Source: Pseudomonas sp. HS6 (GTDB lineage: Bacteria; Pseudomonadota; Gammaproteobacteria; Pseudomonadales; Pseudomonadaceae). Taken from it: DNA of 64,000 nucleotides. The position numbers were made by a program, and so were the translations under genes. The stretch is taken from contig NZ_CP067412.1 of assembly GCF_023375815.1 (NCBI RefSeq), positions 3,596,001 to 3,660,000 of the forward strand, given 5' to 3'. The notes under the pieces are model-generated. The model searched no databases, was not told the origin of the DNA, and saw only the letters and a list, made by a program, of their open reading frames with translations. Of this stretch, positions 1-9,200 are shown one piece after another (positions within the stretch are counted from its first letter, which is position 1; every line of letters starts with the position of its first letter).

Positions 1-313
1 ATCCTTTACACATTAGACCGGGGACATGGTTTACACCTTTTACAGGCTTGATACGCGTTTGGCATCGCATTCAAACCTGCCTGAACAGAAGCTGCAAAGG
101 TACAACTCCCACACGTCATCAGCTACTTCCTTCAGCCAGTTAGCGAACACGACCGGATTCAGACAAGCGGCAACCTTTTTCAATGGTTCGGACCCCATAC
201 CTGTCAACTTTGACAGTATCCCTATCGCCGAAAAACGGCGCCCAATGAGTCGACTGAACGACTAGCCATCAACGCTCGAGCAGTCTCAATTACTCTCGAA
301 AAGGAACTAACAA
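1..313. other. non-coding stretch at left edge, nothing firm
   Basis: I see no convincing gene here. A 79-codon open frame from 26 has amino-acid use unlike a protein and no ribosome site. The first 40 bases carry the heptamer TTTACAC twice around GGGGACATGG, which resembles the terminal sequence of some transposable elements, but no transposase is visible. The last part (about 290-313) holds the ribosome site for the small gene that starts at 314. Confidence 0.4.
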
Positions 314-562
314 ATGCCCAACTCTAATACAACCACGGGAACCGGCACCGTTGCTTCAGTAAACGACGTCTCAAAGTTCAACCGATTCACGGGAGCTATA
401 GATTTGATTTACGCAATCGGAATAACGCCCGACGATGGTGGTGTGACCTTGACTGTAGAGACGCACACATCACCTGAAGTCGGCGTCGGCGACAAAGTCA
501 GCTATAAGGTCGCGCGTAGCAACGCCGGAACATTCGTGACTGAGGTTACAAAGATTGCCTGA
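314..562 (+). CDS. small orphan protein, possible OB/cold-shock-like fold
   Basis: An 82-residue protein of unknown function. AAGGA about eight bases before the ATG is a good ribosome site, and a strong hairpin follows the stop, so I treat it as a real gene. There is no signal peptide, membrane segment or cysteine. The middle (ITPDDGG) and the end (VGDKVSYKVARSNAGTFVTEV) recall the layout of cold-shock domains, where an ITPDDGG-like turn is followed by a GQ-V-F-strand pattern. The aromatic RNA-binding motif (KGFGFI) is missing, so nucleic-acid binding is not supported. The family link is inference. It stands alone and converges on the minus-strand gene at 626-940. Confidence 0.6.
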   Translation: MPNSNTTTGTGTVASVNDVSKFNRFTGAIDLIYAIGITPDDGGVTLTVETHTSPEVGVGDKVSYKVARSNAGTFVTEVTKIA

Positions 563-587
563 AGGTGCGTCCGTCACGATGGAACCC

Positions 588-617
588 TGTGGCGAGTGGA
601 GTTATCCGCTCGCCACA
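588..617. terminator. hairpin between convergent genes
   Basis: TGTGGCGAG (588-596) pairs perfectly with CTCGCCACA (609-617) across a 12-base loop. It lies between the stop of the gene at 314-562 and the stop of the gene at 626-940, so it can serve both directions. There is no long T run, so the strength is uncertain. Confidence 0.55.
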
Positions 618-625
618 AAGTGCTC

Positions 626-940
626 TCAACAGGCGCGCAATCTCTTGCCAATCACATCCAACACATCACAGCCATCGCGCAGCGGAATCACGCAGAGCTG
701 GGCGAAGTCGCTGAGGATGACCGAGTCGCACTCGACCGAGCCGCGCATGCACATATTTTCCAGGACTTGGATGACCGCACGAATGCGGTAGTTGGCGGCG
801 TCCATCAGGATATCGAGCGGGGCGTGGGTGTCGATGAACAGGGTGGGCATGTCGTTGCAGTTGCTGGTCAGCGCCATGAGGCGGTTGCTGGGGTGGGGGA
901 TGAAGGGTTCGTACGGTGGATCGGGTTTCAATGTTGGCAC
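626..940 (-). CDS. DUF6124/DUF3077-like small protein
   Basis: About 104 residues if started at the GTG at 940-938, which has AGGAG exactly eight bases upstream; a TTG at 976 would extend it but has no ribosome site. The N-terminus (PTLKPDPPYEP) followed by an LFIDTHAP...ILMDAANYRIRAVI segment and a C-terminal helix resembles the abundant small Pseudomonas proteins recalled as DUF6124/DUF3077, which lack a known role. There is no signal peptide or membrane segment. It is preceded by a long structured leader (941-1170), which suggests post-transcriptional control. Family assignment is by overall pattern only. Confidence 0.65.
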   Translation of the reverse strand: MPTLKPDPPYEPFIPHPSNRLMALTSNCNDMPTLFIDTHAPLDILMDAANYRIRAVIQVLENMCMRGSVECDSVILSDFAQLCVIPLRDGCDVLDVIGKRLRAC

Positions 941-1170
941 TGGACTAACTCCTAACGTATTGGATGGAGCCGCCAACTCTCACTTCCACGCATTAGGTGG
1001 CGGCTGTACGCAGGTGTGGAAGACCGGGACGTTAGGCACCCGGCGCACTCGAAAGCGCCCCGCGCACAGCCACCAAAAACTCAAACGACAAAGACGTCTG
1101 ACTGGTGCAGCTTGACGCGCCTAACGATAAAAGGGCTTCCACGCCCTGTCACCGATTTTGCGGTGACCGC
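941..1170 (-). promoter_or_regulatory. structured 5' leader of the DUF6124-like gene
   Basis: Read on the minus strand, the 230 bases before the GTG start hold several dyads. CGGTGAC (1161-1167) pairs with its complement at 1148-1154. A long-range stem joins GGTGGCTGTGCG (near 1074-1063) to the complementary stretch at 996-1011. Between its arms lies GGCGC-TTTCGAGT-GCGCC. The heptamer CGTTAGG occurs at 1126-1120 and again at 957-951, where it runs into the AGGAG ribosome site. A single CCTAACG lies between them at 1036-1030 and can pair with either copy. I recall similar leaders before other Pseudomonas genes of this family. A cis-regulatory RNA is the best reading. Confidence 0.55.
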
Positions 1171-1177
1171 CAAAAGA

Positions 1178-1262
1178 CTATCCCCGCACCACCGCGCCCA
1201 CCAGTTCACGCAAACCGCCGCAACTCGCAGGAAACGTCCGAAGCCTTTGCCCGGAAATTTCA
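1178..1262 (-). pseudogene. possible 3' remnant of a lost gene
   Basis: Just after the DUF4123 stop, a different minus-strand frame runs to a TAG at 1180-1178 and ends RELVGAVVRG with codon choice (CTG, GTG, GGC, GCG) typical of real genes here. No start or body precedes it except bases belonging to the DUF4123 gene. It may be the tail of a deleted gene, perhaps the effector expected after the adaptor, or the authentic end of DUF4123 after a frameshift. The evidence is codon quality alone. Confidence 0.3.
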
Positions 1263-1967
1263 CTCTGACTCGTCCCGCAAGTAGTCCAGCAATGCCGAAG
1301 CCGACGATTCGTCCGACCCTGAAACCGCAGAAAACCTGACAACCTTGCAGCGCAAGACATCAGCGGGAAACGCCTCGAACAACGCCGGCTGCTCCTCGCT
1401 CAACCACTGCAAGGCATTATTGACCCGGGCATCACCGCCGAACTGCGCCAGCAGTTTTTCCGGCATCGACCACCAGGGAAACTCCCGACCCGAGACCCGC
1501 TCCCTGCCCCCGATCTCGACGGCCTGACCGTTGATCAATCCTCGCGTCAGGACCGGCAGCAATTGCCCGGCATCCACCTCGGACGACTCAAGAATCGGCA
1601 ACAAATACCGCCCATCCCAAAACCGAAAGAACACCACTTTCCCGTCCGGCATCAGCACCTGAGTCAAACTGCGAACGTGCTCGACCACCGCCTCAAGCCC
1701 CGCCGAGGACACTGCCAGCCAGCCCCAGTCCCGAGACTCCGTGGTCGCGACCCAATCCAGAAACTCACTGCCCGCGTCGACGATTCCCACGTAGGGCATC
1801 ACTGCATCCCACTCTGAATAGATCGTTTCCGCCCAGACCGGTTTCGGCATCTGCGCATTCGAAGGCCAGGCTTTCAGCGGATCCACCAGACTGGCGCTGC
1901 TGAAAATCGCGAACAACTGCTCCGACGATTTCAGCGGCTCATCCTTCAACCATTGATCAAGCCGCAC
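1260..1967 (-). CDS. DUF4123 type VI secretion effector adaptor
   Basis: A 235-residue DUF4123 protein. Members of this family act in the cytoplasm as adaptors (chaperones) that load one effector onto a cognate VgrG spike. The match rests on RLDQWLKDEP..LFAIFSSASL at the start, a YVGIVDAGSEFLDWV segment and a GWLAVSS..LEAVVEHVRSLTQV segment. I chose the GTG at 1967-1965 because AAGGA lies eight bases upstream; upstream frames to 2015 have no better site. The start overlaps the vgrG end by 11 bases, so translation is probably coupled. The effector gene that normally follows is absent; only a short possible remnant and the leader of another gene are downstream. Confidence 0.85.
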   Translation of the reverse strand: MRLDQWLKDEPLKSSEQLFAIFSSASLVDPLKAWPSNAQMPKPVWAETIYSEWDAVMPYVGIVDAGSEFLDWVATTESRDWGWLAVSSAGLEAVVEHVRSLTQVLMPDGKVVFFRFWDGRYLLPILESSEVDAGQLLPVLTRGLINGQAVEIGGRERVSGREFPWWSMPEKLLAQFGGDARVNNALQWLSEEQPALFEAFPADVLRCKVVRFSAVSGSDESSASALLDYLRDESE

Positions 1968-3972
1968 AAACACCGTCCTTGCAGCGCTCGCATTCTTCGC
2001 AGAACGGCGCGTCACCTTTAAGGCTCATGATTTGCGCAGCGGTCAGAATCGCTGCCGGTGCCGCCACCAGTTTCTCCGGCAACCCCGGCACTGTTGGCGC
2101 GGCGCTCATCGCCGCCATCGGCGCGCCACCTATAACAATCGGCACGCTGCTGAAAATCCCACCCGGGCCGATGTTGATCCACTGCCCGCCCGCCTGAATC
2201 GTCGCGCTCGCCCCGCCGTCGATCACCACTTGCTGGCCGGCGCTGACGTGGAATTGAGCACTGGCGTTGATTGCCTGATTGCTCACGCGGATGTGCCGGT
2301 CGCCGGTCACCGTGAGATGGTCGTCCTGCTTCACTTCCGTCTGGCGCTGGCCATGAGTGATGCGTTGTTCATCGGCCTTCAATTCATGCTTGGCGAGACC
2401 GGTCACGACGACACTGCGCTGGTTATCCACCTGCACCTGCTGATCATTCAACACATGCTGCGTCCAGTTTCGCTGGGCCCGCAGGTAGATTTCCTCGGCG
2501 CCTTTGCGATCTTCGATGCGCAATTCGTTGTAGCCCCCGCCGCCCGGACTGCTCTGGCTGCGGAAAATACTGCGGGTCTTGTCGGCCGGCAGGTCCAGCG
2601 GCACCGGCGTCGCCGCGTTCGGCAGGCAACCCATGACCAGCGGTTTGTCGGCGTCGGAATCGATGAACCCTACTAGCACTTCCATGCCGACCCGTGGAAT
2701 CAGCACGCTGCCATAGCGGTCATGAGCCCAACCACTGGCGACCCGTAGCCAGCAACTGGAATGCTCGTCGAGTTCGCCGTCGCGATCCCAGGCCAGTTGC
2801 ACCTTGACCCGGCCGTACTCGTCGCAATGGATTTCACTGTCTTTGGGGCCGGTGACCACGGCCGGTTGGTAGCCGAGCATCCGTGGCTTTTCCGGGCCCA
2901 TCGGAGGGCGGAAGAATACGTCCCACGGTGTGGCGAGAAAGGTATTACGGTAACCCTGGAATTCATCGCCATCGCTGGTGACCGATTCCTCCAGCACTTG
3001 CGGCTGTCGTCCATGGTGCTCGACGGCAGTCAGCAGCCAGAGGTCATTCAAGTCCAGGCGGGGATGCTCGGTCAGTTGCAGGAAGTGTCCGCTGACAAGA
3101 GCAGATTGATCGCTACGGCCCTCGGCCTGACGGTAGTCGGCGACATGGCGTTCAAGAGTGCGCAGGGCCAGTTGCTTGCCGGTTTCGCGCTCGGTGAACT
3201 GGCCGGGAAAGTGATAATCCTCCAGCACCGGGCGCTGTTCGCTTTCGGCGCGACTTTGCAGCGCCAGCCGGGGTTTGCTGAAGTCGTAATCACGCCGTGT
3301 GACCACGCTGGTGCGGGTTTCAACTCGTACGGTGAAACGCTTGATCGCCGGTGCCGCCGCAGCCATGCCACTGCCCGGCAGATAAAGCGTCGGCTCGGCC
3401 AGACGCGGGAACACCGTTTGATCGTCGCCGAACACCAACAGATGCCCGTTCGGGCTGTGCTGAAAGTGGAAATGAATGCCGACTTCGGCACACAGCCGCT
3501 GAATGAACGCCAGATCGCTCTCGGCGTACTGCACGCAATATTCGCGGGGCGGGTAGTCGCTGCCGAGGCGAAATTCGAAGGCGTCGCGCAGGATCGCGTG
3601 ATCCTTGAGGATCTGCGTCACGATCTGCGGCACGCTTTGGTGCTGGAAGATCCGCTGATTGATCCGATGGCCGAGATAAGCCAGGCGCGGAACAAGACTG
3701 ACGTGATAGCGGGTCAGACGCTTGCCGGAATCCCCCTGCCCGACCCGATAGATCTGACCGTGAATACCGGAACCATCTTCATCTAAACTTAGAAACGCCT
3801 GACAGTGCAGCAGGCTTTCCAGATCCAGGTCCGGCCGTTCACTGACCAGCTCCAGGTCAAAGCGGAAGGGTTGGCTGATGGCTTCCTTGCCCGTGAACTC
3901 AAGGACTTTGAGGTCAAACTGGGCGCCTTCGACGGTCAACGTGAAACGCGGTTGATTGGCAGGCGCGAACAT
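1957..3972 (-). CDS. vgrG: type VI secretion tip protein VgrG
   Basis: 671 residues, a usual length for VgrG (TssI), the trimeric spike at the tip of the type VI secretion tube. The gp27-like part fills about residues 5-370 (FTLTVEGAQFDLKVLEFTG, then SLVPRLAYLGHR and QKIL-like DHAILRDAFEFRL). The gp5-like OB domain follows at about 375-470 (DEYGRVKVQLAWDRDG, GMEVLVGFIDSD). A repeat-rich beta-helix (about 500-600) comes next. The C-terminal tail ends with four cysteines in FCEECERCKDGVC, a tail I recall from VgrGs that pair with DUF4123 adaptors. No fused catalytic domain is visible. No other secretion-system genes lie in the window, so this is an orphan vgrG island. Confidence 0.93.
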   Translation of the reverse strand: MFAPANQPRFTLTVEGAQFDLKVLEFTGKEAISQPFRFDLELVSERPDLDLESLLHCQAFLSLDEDGSGIHGQIYRVGQGDSGKRLTRYHVSLVPRLAYLGHRINQRIFQHQSVPQIVTQILKDHAILRDAFEFRLGSDYPPREYCVQYAESDLAFIQRLCAEVGIHFHFQHSPNGHLLVFGDDQTVFPRLAEPTLYLPGSGMAAAAPAIKRFTVRVETRTSVVTRRDYDFSKPRLALQSRAESEQRPVLEDYHFPGQFTERETGKQLALRTLERHVADYRQAEGRSDQSALVSGHFLQLTEHPRLDLNDLWLLTAVEHHGRQPQVLEESVTSDGDEFQGYRNTFLATPWDVFFRPPMGPEKPRMLGYQPAVVTGPKDSEIHCDEYGRVKVQLAWDRDGELDEHSSCWLRVASGWAHDRYGSVLIPRVGMEVLVGFIDSDADKPLVMGCLPNAATPVPLDLPADKTRSIFRSQSSPGGGGYNELRIEDRKGAEEIYLRAQRNWTQHVLNDQQVQVDNQRSVVVTGLAKHELKADEQRITHGQRQTEVKQDDHLTVTGDRHIRVSNQAINASAQFHVSAGQQVVIDGGASATIQAGGQWINIGPGGIFSSVPIVIGGAPMAAMSAAPTVPGLPEKLVAAPAAILTAAQIMSLKGDAPFCEECERCKDGVCAA

Positions 3973-4134
3973 CCGATGTCTCTCTGCAGATGGAGGGCGG
4001 GCGATTCTGCATGAGGGACAAGGGGTGCAGGTTGGGTGACTGAAAAATCAGATTTCCCCTACTCAAAACTTCGATTTGGCCTTCAACAATCAACGCTTTT
4101 AACTACAGACACATCCGTCAGAAATATCGCAGAA

Positions 4135-4230
4135 CCCTGTGGGAGCTGGCTTGCCAGCGATGAGGTCGACACATCCAGCATTCAGGGCGACTGACGCATC
4201 GCCATCGCTGGCAAGCCAGCTCCCACAGGG
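4135..4230. repeat. REP doublet (REPIN), GGCTTGCCAGC type
   Basis: Two inverted arms of about 28 bases (4135-4162 and 4203-4230), each reading CTGTGGGAGCTGGCTTGCC from the outside, flank about 40 bases. This is the classic Pseudomonas REP doublet. The same arm sequence recurs at 49713-49801. It sits between the vgrG start and the putP terminator; the rest of that gap (3973-4134) shows nothing else I can name. Confidence 0.9.
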
Positions 4231-4261
4231 GTTCCAGCGCTCATCAGAAATTGAAGGCAAT

Positions 4262-4297
4262 AAAAAACGGCCCGCTTCCTATAGGAAACGGGCCGTT
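4262..4297 (-). terminator. putP rho-independent terminator
   Basis: AACGGCCCG (4266-4274) and CGGGCCGTT (4289-4297) enclose a further self-complementary TTCCTATAGGAA. On the minus strand the hairpin is followed by a run of six T, as expected for termination downstream of putP. Confidence 0.85.
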
Positions 4298-4323
4298 CTT
4301 TTGTGAGCCTCAGCTCATTCCCA

Positions 4324-5808
4324 TCACTTGTTCAGATGGAAATCCTTCTCTGCCGCTTCAAAGCGCTGAACCATGCCGGCGCTCGGCTGGCCCAGCAGGC
4401 TGACGAAGTAGATCGCCAGGCTGGCGAAGATAAAGCCCGGGATGATTTCGTACAGGCCCAGCACTTCGAAGTGTTTCCACACGATCACGGTGATCGCGCC
4501 GACCAGGATGCCGGCCAGTGCGCCGTCGCGAGTCATTTTCTTCCAGATCACCGAGATCAGCACAACCGGACCGAAGGCTGCACCGAAACCGGCCCAGGCG
4601 TAGGACACCAGACCCAGCACGCGGTTTTCCGGGTTGGCCGCCATTGCGATAGCGATCAGTGCAACCAGCAACACCATGGCACGACCGACCCACACCAGCT
4701 CGACTTGCGAGGCGGATTTACGCAGGAAGGTTTTGTAGAAGTCTTCGGTCAGGGCGCTGGAGCACACCAGCAACTGGCAGCTCAGGGTGCTCATCACTGC
4801 CGCCAGAATGGCCGACAGCAGGATACCGGCGATCCACGGGTTGAAGAGGATCTTCGCCAGCTCGATGAACACACGCTCGTGGTTCTCGGTCACCGGCATT
4901 GCCACATCCGGGTTGGCCGAGAAGTAAGCGATACCGAAGAAACCCACGGCCACGGTGCCACCCAGGCACAGGATCATCCAGGTCATGGAGATGCGACGGG
5001 CGTTGGCGATGGATTTCACCGAGTCAGCGGCCATGAAGCGCGCCAGGATGTGCGGCTGACCGAAGTAACCCAGGCCCCAGCCCATCAGCGAGATGATGCC
5101 GATGAAAGTGGTGCCTTTAAGCATGTCGAAGTTGCCAGGATCGTTGGCTTCGATGGCCAGGAACGTGGTGTCGACACCGCCGGTGGCCAGCAACACGATG
5201 ATCGGCGTCAGGATCAGCGCGAAGATCATCAGGGTAGCTTGCACCGTATCGGTCCAACTCACCGCTAGGAAACCGCCAACGAAGGTGTAGGCAATCGTCG
5301 CCGCAGCGCCGGCCCACAGTGCAGTCTCGTAGGACATGCCGAAAGTGCTTTCGAACAGACGGGCACCGGCAACGATGCCGGAAGCGCAGTAGATGGTGAA
5401 GAACACCAGAATCACCACCGCCGAAATGATCCGCAGCAGGCCGCTTTTGTCTTCGAAACGGCTGGAAAAGTAGTCCGGCAGGGTCAGCGCATCGCCGTTG
5501 TGCTCGGTTTGAACACGCAGACGGCCGGCGACGAACAGCCAGTTCAGGTAAGCACCGACGATCAGGCCGATGGCGATCCAGCTTTCGGACAGACCGGACA
5601 TGTAGATGGCGCCCGGCAGGCCCATCAGCAACCAGCCGCTCATATCGGAAGCGCCGGCAGACAGTGCGGTCACCACGCTGCCCAGGCTGCGGCCGCCCAG
5701 AATGTAGTCGGAAAGGTTGTTGGTGGAGCGATAGGCCATGAAGCCGATCAGCACCATTGCTGCGATGTAGATCACGAACGTGATCAGGGTTGGATTGCTT
5801 GCGCTCAT
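4324..5808 (-). CDS. putP: sodium/proline symporter PutP
   Basis: 494 residues, the expected length for PutP, the inner-membrane sodium-coupled proline importer of the solute:sodium symporter family. About 13 hydrophobic segments are present. Family marks include GGRSLGSVVTALSAGASDMSGW near residues 38-58 and GYFGQPHILARFMAA near 245-260. It is divergent from putA, whose product is both the enzyme and, through its N-terminal DNA-binding domain, the likely repressor of this gene. The control region between them holds repeated GTTGCA boxes. A good terminator follows at 4297-4262. Confidence 0.96.
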   Translation of the reverse strand: MSASNPTLITFVIYIAAMVLIGFMAYRSTNNLSDYILGGRSLGSVVTALSAGASDMSGWLLMGLPGAIYMSGLSESWIAIGLIVGAYLNWLFVAGRLRVQTEHNGDALTLPDYFSSRFEDKSGLLRIISAVVILVFFTIYCASGIVAGARLFESTFGMSYETALWAGAAATIAYTFVGGFLAVSWTDTVQATLMIFALILTPIIVLLATGGVDTTFLAIEANDPGNFDMLKGTTFIGIISLMGWGLGYFGQPHILARFMAADSVKSIANARRISMTWMILCLGGTVAVGFFGIAYFSANPDVAMPVTENHERVFIELAKILFNPWIAGILLSAILAAVMSTLSCQLLVCSSALTEDFYKTFLRKSASQVELVWVGRAMVLLVALIAIAMAANPENRVLGLVSYAWAGFGAAFGPVVLISVIWKKMTRDGALAGILVGAITVIVWKHFEVLGLYEIIPGFIFASLAIYFVSLLGQPSAGMVQRFEAAEKDFHLNK

Positions 5809-5848
5809 TACGTACGTGCCCTGGCTTTGTTTTTATGTAGCGGCGGCG

Positions 5849-6195
5849 GTTGCACCGATTGCAGACTGACGTCTGACAGACGATTCGCACGGCCGCGCAT
5901 TTATGACCAATGTTTCCCCAGGAAAGCCATTGGCCGGCACACCGGGTTATCCCGGTTGCACCTTGGGCGCGAATCCTATGCAACAAAGCAAAACAGGTGC
6001 AACCAGTTTCTTGAGAATTAGTTGCACCTACGTGGATTTTTCGACTACAAACCGCCGATTTTGCACCGTTCCGGCGCAGTGACACCCAGCCATCTACCTT
6101 GAAAGCACCCATCTAGAGCAATCTTCGCGAAGCTGAAATTTATTCCTGACAAGCTGCCGAATATTCCGACAAAAAAAGGGTTGCACCCGGTTGCA
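5849..6195. promoter_or_regulatory. put control region with seven PutA-type boxes
   Basis: The putP-putA gap holds seven exact GTTGCA hexamers: on the plus strand at 5849, 5955, 6021, 6180 and 6190, and on the minus strand at 5984-5979 and 6003-5998. Most extend to GGTTGCACC. A near match (TTTGCA) lies at 6060. GTTGCA is the known core recognised by the ribbon-helix-helix domain of E. coli PutA. The pair at 6180 and 6190 is spaced ten bases, one helical turn. Promoters were not placed with confidence. Confidence 0.8.
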
Positions 6196-6267
6196 CCTCT
6201 TTCAGCTCACGGCTAATCTTGCCGCCAGCTGTTGTCGCGCAACTGCGGCACCTATGAGGATAAAAAT

Positions 6268-9200
6268 ATGGCTACCACCACCCTTGGGGTCAAACTTGAC
6301 GACCCGACCCGCGAGCGCCTGAAGGCTGCCGCAACCTCGATTGATCGCACGCCGCACTGGCTGATCAAGCAGGCAATTTTCAATTACCTGGAAAAACTCG
6401 AGGGTGGTGCAACCCTGACCGAGCTGAACGGTTTGACCGCCAAGGACGCCGATGAGGCGGGCGAAGTCCACACCGATCACGCCCACCAATGTTTCCTCGA
6501 ATTCGCCGAAAGCATCCTGCCGCAATCGGTACTGCGCGCCTCGATCACCGCCGCTTACCGTCGCCCCGAGCCGGAAGTGGTGCCAATGCTGATCGAGCAA
6601 GCTCGCCTGCCGGCGCCAATGGCCGAAGCCACCAACAAACTCGCAGCCTCCATTGCTGAAAAACTGCGTAACCAGAAGAGTGCCGGCGGTCGTGCAGGCA
6701 TTGTTCAGGGTTTGTTGCAGGAATTTTCCCTGTCGTCCCAGGAAGGCGTAGCACTGATGTGCCTGGCCGAAGCGCTGCTGCGTATCCCGGACAAAGGCAC
6801 TCGCGATGCGCTGATCCGCGACAAGATCAGCACCGGTAACTGGCAACCACACCTGGGCAACAGCCCGTCGCTGTTCGTCAACGCGGCGACCTGGGGCCTG
6901 CTGCTGACCGGCAAACTGGTCTCCACCCACAACGAAGCCGGCCTGACTTCGTCCTTGAGCCGCATCATCGGCAAGAGCGGCGAGCCGATGATCCGCAAGG
7001 GCGTCGACATGGCCATGCGCCTGATGGGCGAGCAGTTCGTGACCGGCGAAACCATCGCCGAAGCACTGGCCAATGCGAGCAAGTTCGAAGCCAAGGGTTT
7101 CCGTTATTCCTACGACATGCTCGGTGAAGCGGCGCTGACCGAACACGACGCCCAGAAGTACCTGGCCTCGTACGAACAAGCCATTCACTCGATCGGCAAA
7201 GCCTCCCACGGCCGTGGGATTTATGAAGGCCCGGGCATTTCGATCAAACTGTCGGCCCTGCACCCGCGCTACAGCCGTGCCCAGTACGAGCGCGTGATGG
7301 ACGAGTTGTACCCGCGCCTGCTGTCGCTGACTCTGCTGGCCAAGCAATACGACATCGGCCTGAACATCGACGCCGAAGAAGCCGACCGCCTGGAGCTGTC
7401 GCTGGATCTGCTTGAGCGCCTGTGCTTCGAACCGCAACTGACCGGCTGGAACGGCATCGGTTTCGTGATCCAGGCCTACCAAAAGCGTTGCCCGTACGTG
7501 ATCGACTACGTGATCGACCTGGCTCGCCGCAGCCGTCATCGTCTGATGATCCGTCTGGTGAAAGGCGCGTACTGGGACAGCGAAATCAAGCGCGCCCAGG
7601 TCGAAGGCCTGGAAGGCTATCCGGTCTACACCCGCAAGGTGTACACCGACGTTTCCTACATCGCCTGCGCCCGCAAACTGCTGTCGGTGCCGGAAGTCAT
7701 CTACCCGCAGTTCGCCACGCACAACGCCCACACTCTGTCGGCGATTTATCACATTGCCGGTCAGAACTATTACCCGGGCCAGTACGAATTCCAGTGCCTG
7801 CACGGCATGGGCGAACCGTTGTACGAGCAGGTTGTAGGCAAAGTCTCCGAAGGCAAGTTGAACCGTCCGTGCCGCGTGTACGCTCCGGTCGGCACTCACG
7901 AAACCTTGCTGGCGTACCTCGTACGTCGTCTGCTGGAAAACGGCGCCAACACCTCGTTCGTCAACCGCATCGCCGACCAGTCGATTTCAATTCAGGAACT
8001 GGTGGCCGATCCAGTTGCGCAGATTGAGCAGATGGCAACCGTGGAAGGTGGTTTCGGCCTGCCGCACCCGCGCATTCCGCTGCCGCGCGACCTTTATGGT
8101 TCCGAGCGCGCCAACTCCAGCGGCATCGACATGGCCAACGAACATCGTCTGGCATCGCTGTCCTGCGCACTGCTGGCCACCGCGCACAACCACTGGAAAG
8201 CCGCGCCGATGCTCGGTTGCGCCTCCAGCAACGAAGCACCGGCACCAGTCCTGAACCCGTCCGATCTGCGTGACGTGGTCGGCCATGTGCAGGAAGCCAC
8301 CGTTGAAGACGTCGACAACGCCATTCAATGCGCCCTGAACGCCGCGCCAATTTGGCAGGCCACCCCGCCGGCCGAACGCGCCGCGATTCTGGAACGCGCC
8401 GCCGACTTGATGGAAGGCGAGATTCAGCCGCTGATGGGCCTGTTGGCTCGCGAGGCCGGCAAGACCTTCGCCAACGCCATCGCCGAAGTCCGCGAGGCCG
8501 TCGACTTCCTGCGTTATTACGCGGTGCAGGCTCGCAACGATTTCAGCAATGACGCCCACCGCCCATTGGGCCCAGTGGTCTGCATCAGCCCGTGGAACTT
8601 CCCGCTGGCGATCTTCAGCGGTCAAGTCGCCGCCGCACTGGCCGCCGGTAACCCGGTCCTGGCCAAACCGGCCGAACAAACTCCGCTGGTGGCTGCACAA
8701 GCCGTACGCCTGCTGCTCGAGGCCGGGATCCCGGAAGGCGTGCTGCAACTGCTGCCGGGTCGCGGTGAAACCGTCGGCGCTGGTCTGGTGGGCGATGAGC
8801 GTGTCAAGGGCGTGATGTTCACCGGCTCCACCGAAGTCGCGCGTCTGCTGCAACGCAACATTGCCGGTCGTCTCGACAACCAGGGCCGTCCAATCCCGCT
8901 GATCGCCGAAACTGGTGGCCAGAACGCGATGATCGTCGACTCTTCGGCACTGACCGAACAAGTGGTAATCGACGTTGTGTCGTCGGCCTTCGACAGCGCC
9001 GGTCAGCGTTGCTCGGCTCTGCGCGTCCTGTGCCTGCAGGAAGATTCCGCTGATCGCGTCATCGAAATGCTTAAAGGTGCGATGGCTGAAAGCCGTCTCG
9101 GCAACCCGGAGCGCCTGTCCGTGGACATCGGCCCGGTGATCGACGCCGAAGCCAAGGCCGGCATCGAGAAACACATCCAGGGCATGCGCGACAAAGGTCG

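Noticed and set aside
1081..1263. 60-codon frame starting with a GTG that overlaps the DUF4123 stop (GTGA)
   Set aside because: Coupled start looks tempting, but most of the frame is read through the structured leader (1148-1167 hairpin and beyond), so the sequence is better explained as RNA structure.
6202..7899. Long minus-strand open frame (565 codons) opposite putA
   Set aside because: It is a shadow of putA with high-GC third-position bias; it has no ribosome site, domain or plausible composition. The same holds for the 684-codon frame at 7987-10041.
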